Of a stretch of DNA of 64,000 nt, positions 1-9,400 are shown piece after piece. Made by a program: the position numbers and the translations under genes. Positions within the stretch are counted from its first letter, which is position 1. The number at the start of each line of letters is the position of its first letter. The stretch is from the NCBI RefSeq assembly GCF_017569925.1, contig NZ_CP050854.1, forward strand, positions 2,914,001 to 2,978,000, given 5' to 3'. Source of the stretch: Brenneria izadpanahii. Lineage in GTDB: Bacteria; Pseudomonadota; Gammaproteobacteria; Enterobacterales; Enterobacteriaceae. The notes beneath the pieces were generated by a model that did not search any database, was not told the origin of the DNA, and saw only the letters and a list, made by a program, of their open reading frames with translations.

Positions 1-1
1 G

Positions 2-439
2 CCGTTCGTGCTGACGCGGGAAATGGCCCGGCTGATGATCGGCGCCGGGAAGCAAGGCTGTATCGTCAATATCTCCTCCGGCGCGGCGCGCAAAATGAAC
101 CAGAATTCGGTGCCGTATTGTACCTCGAAAAGCGCGCTGGAACGGTTATCCAAAGGGTTCGCCCTGGAACTGGCCGAATATGGCATCCGCGTCAATGTGG
201 TCGAACCGGGCTTTGCGCCGGGCAGCGAAGTCAGCCTGCTGTCCGGGGATTATGTCAAGAATATGTTGGCGCGCATCCCGCTGGGCCGGAGCAGCGGACC
301 GGAGGATGCGCCGGCGGCCATCGGGTATCTGTGCTCCGCCCGCGCCGGCTTTATCACCGGGGCGGTGCTTAGCGTGGACGGCGGCAATTCCATCGGCACA
401 TATCAACGCCCCTCGCCGGCGGCAGGGGAGCGTGAATGA
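2..439 (+). CDS. SDR-family oxidoreductase, 5'-truncated by window edge
   Basis: The open frame runs in from the window edge without its own start, so only the C-terminal ~145 residues are present. They carry the classical short-chain dehydrogenase core: an N-I-S-S strand holding the catalytic Ser, then Y-C-T-S-K with the catalytic Tyr and Lys four apart, then the R-V-N-V-V-E-P-G loop and a C-terminal S-V-D-G-G motif. These features fit FabG-like NAD(P)-dependent alcohol/ketone oxidoreductases; the substrate cannot be read from sequence. The stop overlaps the next ATG by 4 bp (ATGA), so it is translationally coupled to the ABC ATPase genes and probably acts on the imported compound or its product. 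Family is sure, substrate unknown. Confidence 0.85.
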   Translation, partial: PFVLTREMARLMIGAGKQGCIVNISSGAARKMNQNSVPYCTSKSALERLSKGFALELAEYGIRVNVVEPGFAPGSEVSLLSGDYVKNMLARIPLGRSSGPEDAPAAIGYLCSARAGFITGAVLSVDGGNSIGTYQRPSPAAGERE

Positions 440-1428
440 AGGCGAGCGAACGGCTGCTGAGCGTGGAAAATCTGTCGATTGATATCGACGGCGCGGCGGT
501 GCTGGACGATGTGTCGTTTGACGTCGCCCCCGGCGAGGTGATGGCGCTGGTGGGGGAATCCGGCTGCGGCAAATCCCTGACCGCCTACGCTATGCTCGGC
601 CTGCTGCCGCCGGCGGCGCGGCGCACCGCGGGCCGCATCATGCTGGCGCAGACCGATCTGGCCGCACTGTCCGAACGCCGGCTGCGCCAGGCGCGCGGCA
701 AGGATATTTCCATTATTTTCCAGGAGCCGAGCGCCTGTCTGGATCCGCTGACCACGGTAGGCGAGCAGATCGCCGCCGCCTACCGTATCCATCACGGCGT
801 ATCCAGGCAGACGGCGCTGGCGCGGGCGCGGCAAATGCTGGCGGCCGTCGGCATCGCCGATCCCGATCGCCGTCTGCATCAATATCCGTTTGAGCTGTCC
901 GGCGGTATGTGTCAACGCATCATGATATCCATCGCGCTTATTTGCGATCCCAAGGTGCTGGTGGCCGATGAACCGACCACCGCCCTGGACGTGACCATTC
1001 AGGCGCAGATCCTGGATTTGATGAAGCGGCTGGTGGCCGACCGGGGCACCGCGATCGTGCTGATCACCCATGATATGGGCGTGGTGGCCGACATGGCGGA
1101 TCATGTCGCGGTGATGTATGCCGGCCGTATCGCCGAGATCGCGCCGGTACACGACCTGTTCCGAGCGCCGGCGCATCCCTATACCGCCCTGCTGCTGGCC
1201 AGCGTCCCGCGGCTCGATGACGAACCGAAATCACTTTTGGCCACGATTGAAGGCAGCGTGCCGACGGCGGAGCAATTTATTGCCGGCTGCCGTTTCGTCG
1301 AACGCTGCCCGCTGGCGACGCCGCGCTGCCGGAATGAACGGCCGCCGCTGTTTGACTGCGGCGATGGTCATCGCTCCGCCTGCTGGCATATCGGGCGGAT
1401 AAAGGAAATAGATAAGGTTGTACGATGA
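436..1428 (+). CDS. Dpp/Opp-type ABC transporter ATP-binding protein (DppD/OppD-like)
   Basis: This 330-residue ATPase belongs to the peptide/nickel (Dpp/Opp) importer family. Visible motifs are Walker A G-E-S-G-C-G-K-S at residues 40-47, signature L-S-G-G-M-C-Q-R, and Walker B followed by D-E-P-T-T-A-L-D. A C-terminal oligopeptide-type extension carries the Cys-containing C-R-F-V-E-R-C-P motif, which in this family can bind an Fe-S cluster. It would pair with the next ATPase to energise import through permeases not in the window, presumably upstream. Start and stop overlap both neighbours by 4 bp, a tight operon. The cargo is unknown; the downstream acylase suggests an N-acylated or amide compound (inference). 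Confidence 0.88.
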   Translation: MKASERLLSVENLSIDIDGAAVLDDVSFDVAPGEVMALVGESGCGKSLTAYAMLGLLPPAARRTAGRIMLAQTDLAALSERRLRQARGKDISIIFQEPSACLDPLTTVGEQIAAAYRIHHGVSRQTALARARQMLAAVGIADPDRRLHQYPFELSGGMCQRIMISIALICDPKVLVADEPTTALDVTIQAQILDLMKRLVADRGTAIVLITHDMGVVADMADHVAVMYAGRIAEIAPVHDLFRAPAHPYTALLLASVPRLDDEPKSLLATIEGSVPTAEQFIAGCRFVERCPLATPRCRNERPPLFDCGDGHRSACWHIGRIKEIDKVVR

Positions 1429-2402
1429 GTGACGGCAAAATGATTCTGGAAGCGCGCGGCGTGACGGTGCATTTCGGCGGCCGCCGCAGTCTGCTTGGCA
1501 AGACGGCCCCGGTAGTGCAAGCGGTTAACGGCGTTGATTTGGATATCGCCCGCGGCGAAACGGTGGCGCTGGTGGGGGAATCCGGCTGCGGTAAATCCAC
1601 CTTGGCCAATACCCTGGTCGGTCTGCAAAAACCGGTGGCCGGCAGCGTGCGCATTGGCGGCGAGCAAGTGGTGGGAGCCGGCGCCAAGGCGTTGAAGGCG
1701 ATACGCCGGCAGGTGCAGATGATATTTCAGGATCCGGCGCTATCGCTCGATCCGCGCGCCACCATCGGCGCGGCGATCGGCGAACCTTTGCTGGCCTGCG
1801 GTCTGGCTCGCGGCAACGCGCTACGCGTCCGGGTCGCCGAGCTGCTGCAACAGGTCGGGCTGCGGCCGGAACATGCCGAGCGTTATCCGCATCAATTTTC
1901 CGGCGGCCAGCGCCAGCGGGTGGTTATCGCCCGGGCGCTGGCGTTGGAGCCGGCGCTGGTGATTTGCGACGAGCCGGTATCGGCGCTGGATGTCTCGGTG
2001 CGGGCGCAGATCCTCAATCTGCTGGTGGCGTTGCAGCAGCGTACCGGCGTCGCCTATCTGTTTGTATCGCACGATCTGGCGGTGGTGCGTCATATCTGCG
2101 ATCGGGTGGTGGTGATGTACCTTGGCCGCTTCGTCGAGAGCGCCCCGCGCGATACCTTTTTCGCCAACCCCAGGCACCCTTACAGCCAGGCGCTGATCGC
2201 GGCGGTGCCGCAGGCGGACCCCGCCGTACAGCGCGGCAGGCAAGGCTTTATTCTTGGCGGCGAACTGCCCAGCCCCGCCCGTATTCCGCCCGGTTGCGCG
2301 TTTCATACCCGCTGTCCGCTGGCGACCGATCTGTGCGCCAGACAGCGCCCGGAACTGACGCCGCGTTCGGACGGCGCGCAGGTCGCCTGCCACTATGCTT
2401 AA
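1425..2402 (+). CDS. Dpp/Opp-type ABC transporter ATP-binding protein (DppF/OppF-like)
   Basis: The second ATPase of the pair has 325 residues. It shows Walker A G-E-S-G-C-G-K-S-T, signature F-S-G-G-Q-R-Q-R and Walker B ending I-C-D-E-P-V-S-A-L-D, with the oligopeptide C-terminal C-A-F-H-T-R-C-P segment. DppF/OppF-type proteins work as heterodimers with DppD/OppD-type partners, matching the gene just upstream (4 bp ATGA overlap). The downstream acylase begins 10 bp after the stop if its ribosome-site-backed start is used. Permease and binding-protein genes would have to lie before the window. Substrate specificity resides in those missing parts. Confidence 0.88.
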   Translation: MSDGKMILEARGVTVHFGGRRSLLGKTAPVVQAVNGVDLDIARGETVALVGESGCGKSTLANTLVGLQKPVAGSVRIGGEQVVGAGAKALKAIRRQVQMIFQDPALSLDPRATIGAAIGEPLLACGLARGNALRVRVAELLQQVGLRPEHAERYPHQFSGGQRQRVVIARALALEPALVICDEPVSALDVSVRAQILNLLVALQQRTGVAYLFVSHDLAVVRHICDRVVVMYLGRFVESAPRDTFFANPRHPYSQALIAAVPQADPAVQRGRQGFILGGELPSPARIPPGCAFHTRCPLATDLCARQRPELTPRSDGAQVACHYA

Positions 2403-2412
2403 CGAGGATCCG

Positions 2413-4770
2413 ATGCATCAGTCCATTGAAACTGAAACCTTGTCGCTGTCCGGGCTGGAAGCGGCCTGCGAGCTGCGTATCGACCGCTGGGGCATCAGCC
2501 ATATTCGTGCCGATAATCTACAGGATCTATTTTTTGCCCAGGGGGTTAATGCCGCCCGCGATCGCCTCTGGCAATTGGATCTGTGGCGCAAACGCGGTCT
2601 TGGGCTGTTGGCCGCCGACTTCGGCCCCGGCTATCTGGCGCAGGATCATGCCGCGCGCCACTTTCTGTTTCGCGGCGATATGGCGGCGGAGTGGAAATCC
2701 TATGCGGATGACGCCCAGGCTATCTGTACCGCTTTCGTCGCCGGCATCAACGCCTGGATCGCTTTGTGCCAACGCGAACCTGAACGCCTGCCGCCGGAGT
2801 TCGCCCTGTTCGGCACTCGGCCGGCGCTTTGGCTGCCGGAGGATGTGGTGCGTATCCGCACCCATGCGCTGACGCGTAACGGCGTCTCGGAAATTTTACG
2901 CGCCAACGTGCTGGCGCGCAGCGATGCCGCCACCGATCTGTTGCGATCGGGCATCACGCCGCCGGTGGAACCGCAGTTGGCGGACGGGCTGTCGTCGGAG
3001 GATATACCGCTTGAGGCGCTGAAACTGTTCAAGCTGGCGACCGCCCCGGTCAGCTTTGACGACGCCCGGCTGGCCGCCGCGCCAGAACAGGCCTGGGCGT
3101 GGAGCGAGGTCACCGATCTGGGCGATATCGTGCGCGCGGGCAGCGAGGAAGGCTCCAACAACTGGGTGGTGCACGGCAGCCGCACCGACAGCGGCCGGCC
3201 GCTGCTGGCCAGCGATCCCCACCGCGCTCATGCGGCGCCGTCGCTGCGCTATCTGGTTCATCTACAGGCGCCGGGATTTAATGCCATCGGCGCCGGCGAA
3301 CCCAGCGCCCCCGGCATTTCGATCGGCCACAACGGTCAAACCGCTTTCGGGCTGACTATTTTCGGCGCCGACCAGGAGGATGTGTACGTTTACCAGACCC
3401 GGCCGGAAGACGCGGATTATTACCGTTATCAGGATGGCTGGGAGCGCATCGAACGTCGACAGGAACGCTTCGAGGTCAAAGGCCATGCGCCGCAGACGCT
3501 GCCCCTCTCCTTTACTCGCCACGGCCCGCTGCTATATGAAGATCCGGCGCGCCGGCGCGCCATCGCGCTGCGATCGGTCTGGCTGTCGCCGGGAGCGGCC
3601 GCCTACCTCGGCAGCCTGTCCGCCATGCGCGCCGCCAGCGTCGATGCGTTCGGCGCCACGCTGGCGGCGTGGGGCACCCCGTCGGTGAATCACGTCTGCG
3701 CCGACGTGGCGGGCAATATCGGCTGGTTCACCGCCGGCTTTACCCCGGTCAGGCATAATTGGCACGGTCTGTTGCCGGTGCCGGGCGACGGATGTTATGA
3801 GTGGGACGGCTATCTGCCGGCGGATCGGCTGCCGCGCAGCATCAACCCCGCAGCCGGTTTTTTCGCCACCGCCAATGAAATGAACCTGCCCGCGGACTAT
3901 GATGCGACCTCTATCGGCCATGAGTGGGCCGAGAGCAGCCGGGCGACGCGTATCAAGCAGGTGCTGGCCGGCGATGCGGCCCATTCGATAGCCGCGGCGC
4001 AAGCGCTGCAAAACGATACTTTTTCGCTGCCGGCGCAGCGGTTGTGCCGGCTGCTGGCGCAGATCGGCCGTCAACAGGAGATGACGCCGCCGAATCGCCT
4101 GGCGGCGCAACTGCTGGCCGGTTGGGATCATAAGCTCGACGCCGGCAGCGCCGCGGCGGCGCTGTTTGAAGTCTGGTGGATGAAACATTTACGTCCGGCG
4201 CTGTTTGCCCGTCTGGCGCCGAACCCGCAGCTCCGGGCGCTGTTGCAGCCGGGAGATATGGATACGCTATTGCAACTGATAGAAACGCCGGACGCGCGTT
4301 TCGGCACTGATGCCGGACAGGAGCGAGACCGGCTGATGCTTGACAGCCTGACCGCGGCCTGGGACGAATGCCGGCGGCGTTTGGGGCCGGATTCGGGTCA
4401 ATGGCAATGGGGCCGGCTGCACCAGGCGCTATTCGAACACGCGATCAGCCGCACCCGGCTCGGCGCGGATCGGCAATGGAACGTCGGGCCGCTGCCGCTG
4501 GGCGGCAGCCGTTCGACGCCGATGCTGGCGAGTTACCGGATAAACGATTTCAGGGTGACCGCCGGAGCCTCGGTGCGCCTGGTGATGGACGTAGGCGACT
4601 GGGATAATTCAGTCTGCATCAACACGCCCGGCCAGTCCGGCGATCCGCGATCGCCCCACTACCGCGATCTGGCCGACGGCTGGTCGCATGGCGAATACGT
4701 TCCCTTGCTGTATAGCGAGGAAAAGATCGCCGCCCACACCCTCAAACGCATCGTGCTGCTGCCGGAGTAG
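2413..4770 (+). CDS. Penicillin acylase family Ntn hydrolase, apparently cytoplasmic
   Basis: This 785-residue protein is of the penicillin amidase family (N-terminal nucleophile hydrolases: penicillin acylases, acyl-homoserine lactone acylases, aculeacin acylase). The autoprocessing site is visible as G-S-N-N-W, with predicted nucleophile Ser248 giving an alpha chain of ~247 residues and a beta chain of ~538. A G-H-N-G-Q-T-A-F-G motif follows in the beta chain, as in the family. ATG 2413 is preferred over ATG 2395 because GAGG lies at 2404-2407. Unlike most characterised relatives, no signal peptide is present, so it probably works inside the cell. Last gene of the SDR-ABC operon, it may deacylate what the transporter brings in (inference). 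Confidence 0.88.
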   Translation: MHQSIETETLSLSGLEAACELRIDRWGISHIRADNLQDLFFAQGVNAARDRLWQLDLWRKRGLGLLAADFGPGYLAQDHAARHFLFRGDMAAEWKSYADDAQAICTAFVAGINAWIALCQREPERLPPEFALFGTRPALWLPEDVVRIRTHALTRNGVSEILRANVLARSDAATDLLRSGITPPVEPQLADGLSSEDIPLEALKLFKLATAPVSFDDARLAAAPEQAWAWSEVTDLGDIVRAGSEEGSNNWVVHGSRTDSGRPLLASDPHRAHAAPSLRYLVHLQAPGFNAIGAGEPSAPGISIGHNGQTAFGLTIFGADQEDVYVYQTRPEDADYYRYQDGWERIERRQERFEVKGHAPQTLPLSFTRHGPLLYEDPARRRAIALRSVWLSPGAAAYLGSLSAMRAASVDAFGATLAAWGTPSVNHVCADVAGNIGWFTAGFTPVRHNWHGLLPVPGDGCYEWDGYLPADRLPRSINPAAGFFATANEMNLPADYDATSIGHEWAESSRATRIKQVLAGDAAHSIAAAQALQNDTFSLPAQRLCRLLAQIGRQQEMTPPNRLAAQLLAGWDHKLDAGSAAAALFEVWWMKHLRPALFARLAPNPQLRALLQPGDMDTLLQLIETPDARFGTDAGQERDRLMLDSLTAAWDECRRRLGPDSGQWQWGRLHQALFEHAISRTRLGADRQWNVGPLPLGGSRSTPMLASYRINDFRVTAGASVRLVMDVGDWDNSVCINTPGQSGDPRSPHYRDLADGWSHGEYVPLLYSEEKIAAHTLKRIVLLPE

Positions 4771-4781
4771 CCGCCGACAAG

Positions 4782-4813
4782 AGCGGCCGGACACAACTTG
4801 TCCGGCCGCTTTA
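4782..4813. terminator. Bidirectional terminator between acylase and entS
   Basis: A perfect 12-bp GC-rich inverted repeat (4782-4793 and 4799-4810, 5-nt loop) lies between the convergent acylase and entS genes and abuts the entS stop codon. The T tract after it on the plus strand is short, so efficiency is uncertain. Confidence 0.65.
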
Positions 4814-6043
4814 GTCATTTATCCGCACCGGCTCGCCATAGCGTCTGATAATCAACAGGATAATGATCCCCGCGATTAACGCCGTCCCGCCGTAAACAAT
4901 GGCGATCATCGTCGGCATCATGATAGCGCCAGCCATACTGATAAAAAAAGCGCCGGCCATATCGCTGCCGACGTTCTGCGCCATCCAGAGCCCGTTTACC
5001 CGGCCCAGCAAATTATTGGGGGTATGGTTCTGCACCACAATAAACTGCAAAACGCTGTTGATCGCGCTGAAATAGCCATAAACCATCAGGAAAATCAACG
5101 CCGTCGCGAAGTGAGAGACGATGCCCAAAATCACGATGGCGGTGAAAGCGCTGTAGGCGCTGATGAACATCACCCGTTCCGTCCGCCAGCCGCTATCGAC
5201 CCAGCGCCGGCTGGTTAGCATACCGATAACCGCGCCTAGCGGCATCGCAGAATACAGCAGCCCAAGATGACGCAAGTCAACCCGCCACTGCTCGGCCAGC
5301 GCCGGGAACAGCACCCGCACGGCGGCGATGGCGCTCACCATTCCGCCGATCAGCATCATCGTCCAGATGATCCGCTGGCTCAAGACGAATTGAACGCTTT
5401 GCCATAACGCTCTGGCGGGATGCTGCCTGGTGCGTTCTCCGCTCGGCATAGAGGGAAGCGTAAGCAGCGGAATCAGCGTCAGAAACGTGCCCACCGCAGC
5501 CAGCGAGTAATTGAGCGTTACGCCGCCGTACGCGATCACCAGACCGCCAAGCGTTGGCGCAATAACCGTTCCAATCCTGAACATCATCATATTGATGACG
5601 CCCGCCACGGCGATATTCTCACGCCCGACCAGCGCGGGCGTTGCCGCTAACAGCGCGGTAATGCTCATCGCGCCGAAAAAACCATCCCATACGGATAGAA
5701 AATACATCACCGACAAGGAGGGCGAAGGCGCCAACGCGTTCAGCGCCAGCCCGGCGAAACCCAGCCCGCAGACGCTCCGGCCAAACAAAATCATAGTGCG
5801 GCGATCGTACCTATCCGCCAGCACGCCGCCCAACAGCAGCCCGCTGAACATGCCGCCCCCGGCAAGGGTGACGGATAGTCCCACCAGCATCACCGATCCG
5901 GTCATCCATTGAATCTGCACCGGGATCGCTACCGTCAACATGCCTAATGACAAAATGGACAATGCTCTGGCATAAAAGACGGCGCGAAAGGGCCGATTGC
6001 CCTTCAAGAGATGAAACGCCGTCAAAATTAAGTTTTTATCCAC
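4811..6043 (-). CDS. entS: EntS-like MFS siderophore exporter
   Basis: A 410-residue major facilitator protein resembling enterobactin exporter EntS across its length. Matching stretches include the P-V-Q-I-Q segment of helix 1-2, G-G-V-L-A-D-R-Y-D-R-R (MFS motif A between helices 2 and 3) and T-A-L-L-A-A-T-P-A-L-V-G-R-E-N. About 12 hydrophobic segments are expected. The start is GTG at 6043 with a GAGGG site close upstream; no in-frame ATG aligns better. It is the last gene of the entC-to-entS transcription unit, 109 bp after the carrier-protein gene, and would export the finished catecholate across the inner membrane. Confidence 0.88.
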   Translation of the reverse strand: MDKNLILTAFHLLKGNRPFRAVFYARALSILSLGMLTVAIPVQIQWMTGSVMLVGLSVTLAGGGMFSGLLLGGVLADRYDRRTMILFGRSVCGLGFAGLALNALAPSPSLSVMYFLSVWDGFFGAMSITALLAATPALVGRENIAVAGVINMMMFRIGTVIAPTLGGLVIAYGGVTLNYSLAAVGTFLTLIPLLTLPSMPSGERTRQHPARALWQSVQFVLSQRIIWTMMLIGGMVSAIAAVRVLFPALAEQWRVDLRHLGLLYSAMPLGAVIGMLTSRRWVDSGWRTERVMFISAYSAFTAIVILGIVSHFATALIFLMVYGYFSAINSVLQFIVVQNHTPNNLLGRVNGLWMAQNVGSDMAGAFFISMAGAIMMPTMIAIVYGGTALIAGIIILLIIRRYGEPVRIND

Positions 6044-6152
6044 TCGCCCTCTTTTTTCATTGAAGCGACATTTTGGGCCGGCGCGAAAGTTTATGCGCTA
6101 TCGTTCCCGCCGCTGCCGTTCGGTTTCACGCGCTGTTTGGTTTCACGCATTG

Positions 6153-6395
6153 TCAAACGCCGACCAGCTTTCGCCACGCGCTAAATGTCGGCTCTCTTAC
6201 CATATCGATGAAGCTGACCTCTATTCCGTGCGCTTTCAGACAGGCGATCAGCGCCATCACGTCCACTGAATCCAGGCCGTAGTCGAAAAGGTTTTCATGT
6301 TCGTCAAACTCCTCATCCGATACGTCCAGTTTTTGCAGCAGCAGTTCCTTCAGTTCCGCTGCATTAAAGGCGGGTAATGTCATCTGCCTATTCAT
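6153..6395 (-). CDS. Stand-alone aryl carrier protein (detached EntB C-terminal domain)
   Basis: An 80-residue acyl/aryl carrier protein. G-L-D-S-V at residues 40-44 provides Ser43 for 4'-phosphopantetheine. It aligns without gaps to the C-terminal ArCP domain of E. coli EntB from the L-x-D-Y-G-L-D-S-V motif onward. The positions equivalent to EntB Met249 and Phe264, known to contact EntF, are also Met and Phe here, while Ala268 is Val. EntE would load it with 2,3-dihydroxybenzoate and the NRPS condensation domain would accept the acyl group. RBS AAGGA precedes the ATG. It lies 18 bp after the NRPS gene, not fused to the isochorismatase as in enterobactin systems. Confidence 0.9.
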   Translation of the reverse strand: MNRQMTLPAFNAAELKELLLQKLDVSDEEFDEHENLFDYGLDSVDVMALIACLKAHGIEVSFIDMVREPTFSAWRKLVGV

Positions 6396-6413
6396 GGTGG
6401 GTATCCTTTAATT

Positions 6414-9400
6414 TTAGCTGCGTTCACGTAACCGTGATGCTTGGAATAAATCTTGCTGAATGGCCTGCATCGCGCCCGACGCGGCCAATTCATCCATTAT
6501 GGTATCGTGCTTCCCGTCGAATTGATGGCAGTTCAGCCGTTCTCTCACCAGCATCCGCCATTCATCTCCCGGAGCGGTAACGCCGTAGTGACAGGTTTGT
6601 CCGGCGATGGTAAGCGGCGTCAGCTCCGCCGCCTGGTCCTGAGCGCTGGTGACGCTAAAACGCAAAGCCCGAATCAGTTGCGCCTTATCCATAAACCGCA
6701 TATGCCCTGCGCTCAACAGCCGTTCGGCGATAATCTCAAGCTGCGCCTCATCATCCAGTTGCCTAACCTCGGCGAGAAACTCCGCGCCTAATGTGTCTCT
6801 CACCAGGGTATAGAGCGAGCTCTCCATCTTTTCGATGAACTGCGGCGGTCTGCTGTCCAGCAGGCCGAGGTAATGGATTTCGCCCCCCTGCGCGATCAAC
6901 CGTTGCGCCACCAGATAAGCGATGTTGCCGCCCAGGGAGTACCCTATCAGGTAATAGGGCCCCTGCTGCTGCACATGACGAATCAGCTCACAATAGCGCT
7001 GCGCCAGATCGGACAAGGTTTGGAGCTCCTCGGCGGATTCAGACAGGTATGGCGCCTGGATCGCCAGCACGTCAAACGACTGATTGACGCGTTCCGCCAG
7101 TTCCCGGTAGCAGTCAATGCGCCCGGAATATGGGTGAAATGCCCATAGCGTGCGCGGGCGTTGATGGTTTTGCAGTTTTACGATCCACTCCAGACCGGAT
7201 ATTTGCGGTTCGTCATCGTCGGCAATTCGCCGCCAGGCCTGATACAGGCTGTGAATGGTTCGGTTTTCCAGCAGCAGCTTAGGCGGAATGGGCAGTCCCT
7301 GCCCGGCCAGACGGGCGTGAATGGAAAACAGGTTCAGCGAACTGCCGCCCAGCGCATAAAAATCCTGATGGATCCCAACGCTATCCAGCGTCAGCTCCGC
7401 CTTCCATGCTTCGGCCACCTGCCGCTCAAAATCGGTTGCGGCGTCTTCGGCCGCGGCGGCGTCAATACGAACATCCGGCTTCGGCAAACGCTTTTCATCA
7501 ATTTTTCCGCTGCGGGTAAGCGGAAAGTCGGTAATCGGCATAACCTGATTGGGCTGCATATATTGCGGCAACACTTTCCGGAGATGGGCTTCGATCCGCC
7601 CGCAGGAGACCGCCGCGTTTTCATCCAGTTTGACATACAGGACAAGCTGCGCGTTGCCCTCATTCCACATCACCGCCCGCGCTTCTTTCACGCCGTCCAC
7701 CGCCAAACAGCAATCGCGGATTTCATTGAGATCGACACGATAACCGCGGAATTTCACCTGCTTGTCAATGCGCCCCAGATAGACGATTTCCCCTTGTTCC
7801 GTCTGCGTTACCCAGTCACCGGTTTTATAGGCGCGCACGGCTTTGCCCGCGATGGTCAGCGTAATAAAGCTCTCGCGGGTCATCTCGTCGCTGTTGATAT
7901 AGCCGCTCGATAGCGTCGGCCCGATAAGATACAGCTCGCCTTCCATCCCCCGTTCGACCGGACGCCGGGCGGCATCCAGAATCAGACAGCGCAGCCCGGT
8001 CAGCGGCAAGCCGATCGAGCGCAGATCGGGGGTTCGCGGATCGAACCCGTCACCGGCCAGCACTTTGTAGGTAAAGATGATCGTGCCTTCCGTTGGCCCG
8101 TAGGTATTGATTAACCGTACCCGCTCGCCCATCAACGACTTCCACTGCGACAAACGTTCCTGCGAAATCGCCTCGCCGCCGACAATCAGCGTTTTCACCG
8201 CCGCCGGCCACGCGTGCCGCTGTTCGCTTAACGTTAACGTCAGGGTGTGCCAGAAGGTGGTGGGCAAATCCAGCACGGTGACGGCGTGCTCTATAACATA
8301 CGACAAAAAAGCGTCCAGCGATTCGGCCATTTCCTCGCTACGCAGAACCACACAGGCGCCGCAGCACAGCGGAATGAAAATCTCTTCCAGACAAGCATCG
8401 AACGTCAGCGATGAGAATTGCAGTACCCTGTCGTCCGGCTGAATGTTGTACGCCTGGCCCGCCGCGTCCACAAACCAACTGAGCGCCCGATGCGGGATCG
8501 CCACCCCTTTAGGTTTCCCGGTGGAGCCGGAAGTAAAAATAATAAAGCCGGTGGCGTCCGGCGCAATCGCCGCCGGCGCGGATGTCCGATCTTCCGGATG
8601 CGTCAACAACGCCGAGTAAGCGATGCTTTCAACGGTGAAGGCGCGGCGATCGTTTTCCGGATCGGCCATAATGACGAACCGCGCGCCACACGCGTCCAGC
8701 GCCTGCTGCAAGCGCTCGTCCGGACTGGCGGTATCCAGTACGAAGCAGCTTGCTCCTGCCGCCAGGATGCCTAACATCATTTGCACCGTATCGGCGGAGC
8801 GCGGCATATAAACCGCGATCACCTCCCCCGCTTGAATCCCGCGTTCGATCAGCGCGCCGCCTATCGCGTCAACCCGCGCGGCAAGCGCCGCATAGCTGAC
8901 GCGCCGATCGTCGCTTTCCAGCGCCACGGCTTCCGGCGTGAGCGCGGCCTGTTCGCGGATACGCGAAATCACGCTCCGCCAGGCGAAAGCTTTCTGCTCT
9001 CGCGCGTGAATGACATAATCCGCCAACTCGCGCCACTTACGCTGGTTAAGCTGCGCCATGCTGGCGTGCGGATGTGCAATCCAGTAGGTAGCCCAGGCCA
9101 TCAATTCATCGCGAATGGCGGACAGCACGTCGGCCGGGTAAATATTGGGATTAGCGTCCAGGTGAATCTGTAAGGCGCTATGGTCATCGTTGCCGGTCGG
9201 CACCACGCGCAAAGCGCAGTCGTCCACCGGGCCGCCGTGTACATTCTCAATCACGCCGCGCGCGCCGTTGAAATCCAACTCCTCATAAAACGGCATGACA
9301 TTAACCACCGGGCCGAACAGCGGCTCATCGTCCTCCCGAAGCCGCAAAAGCCGCATTCCCCGGTATTCGGTATGGGGCTTCACGTAATCAATCTCCCGCC

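Noticed and set aside
6122..6148. Two copies of GGTTTCACGC, 17 bp apart, between the carrier gene and entS
   Set aside because: Only two short copies with diverging flanks; too little to call a regulatory repeat or recombination site.
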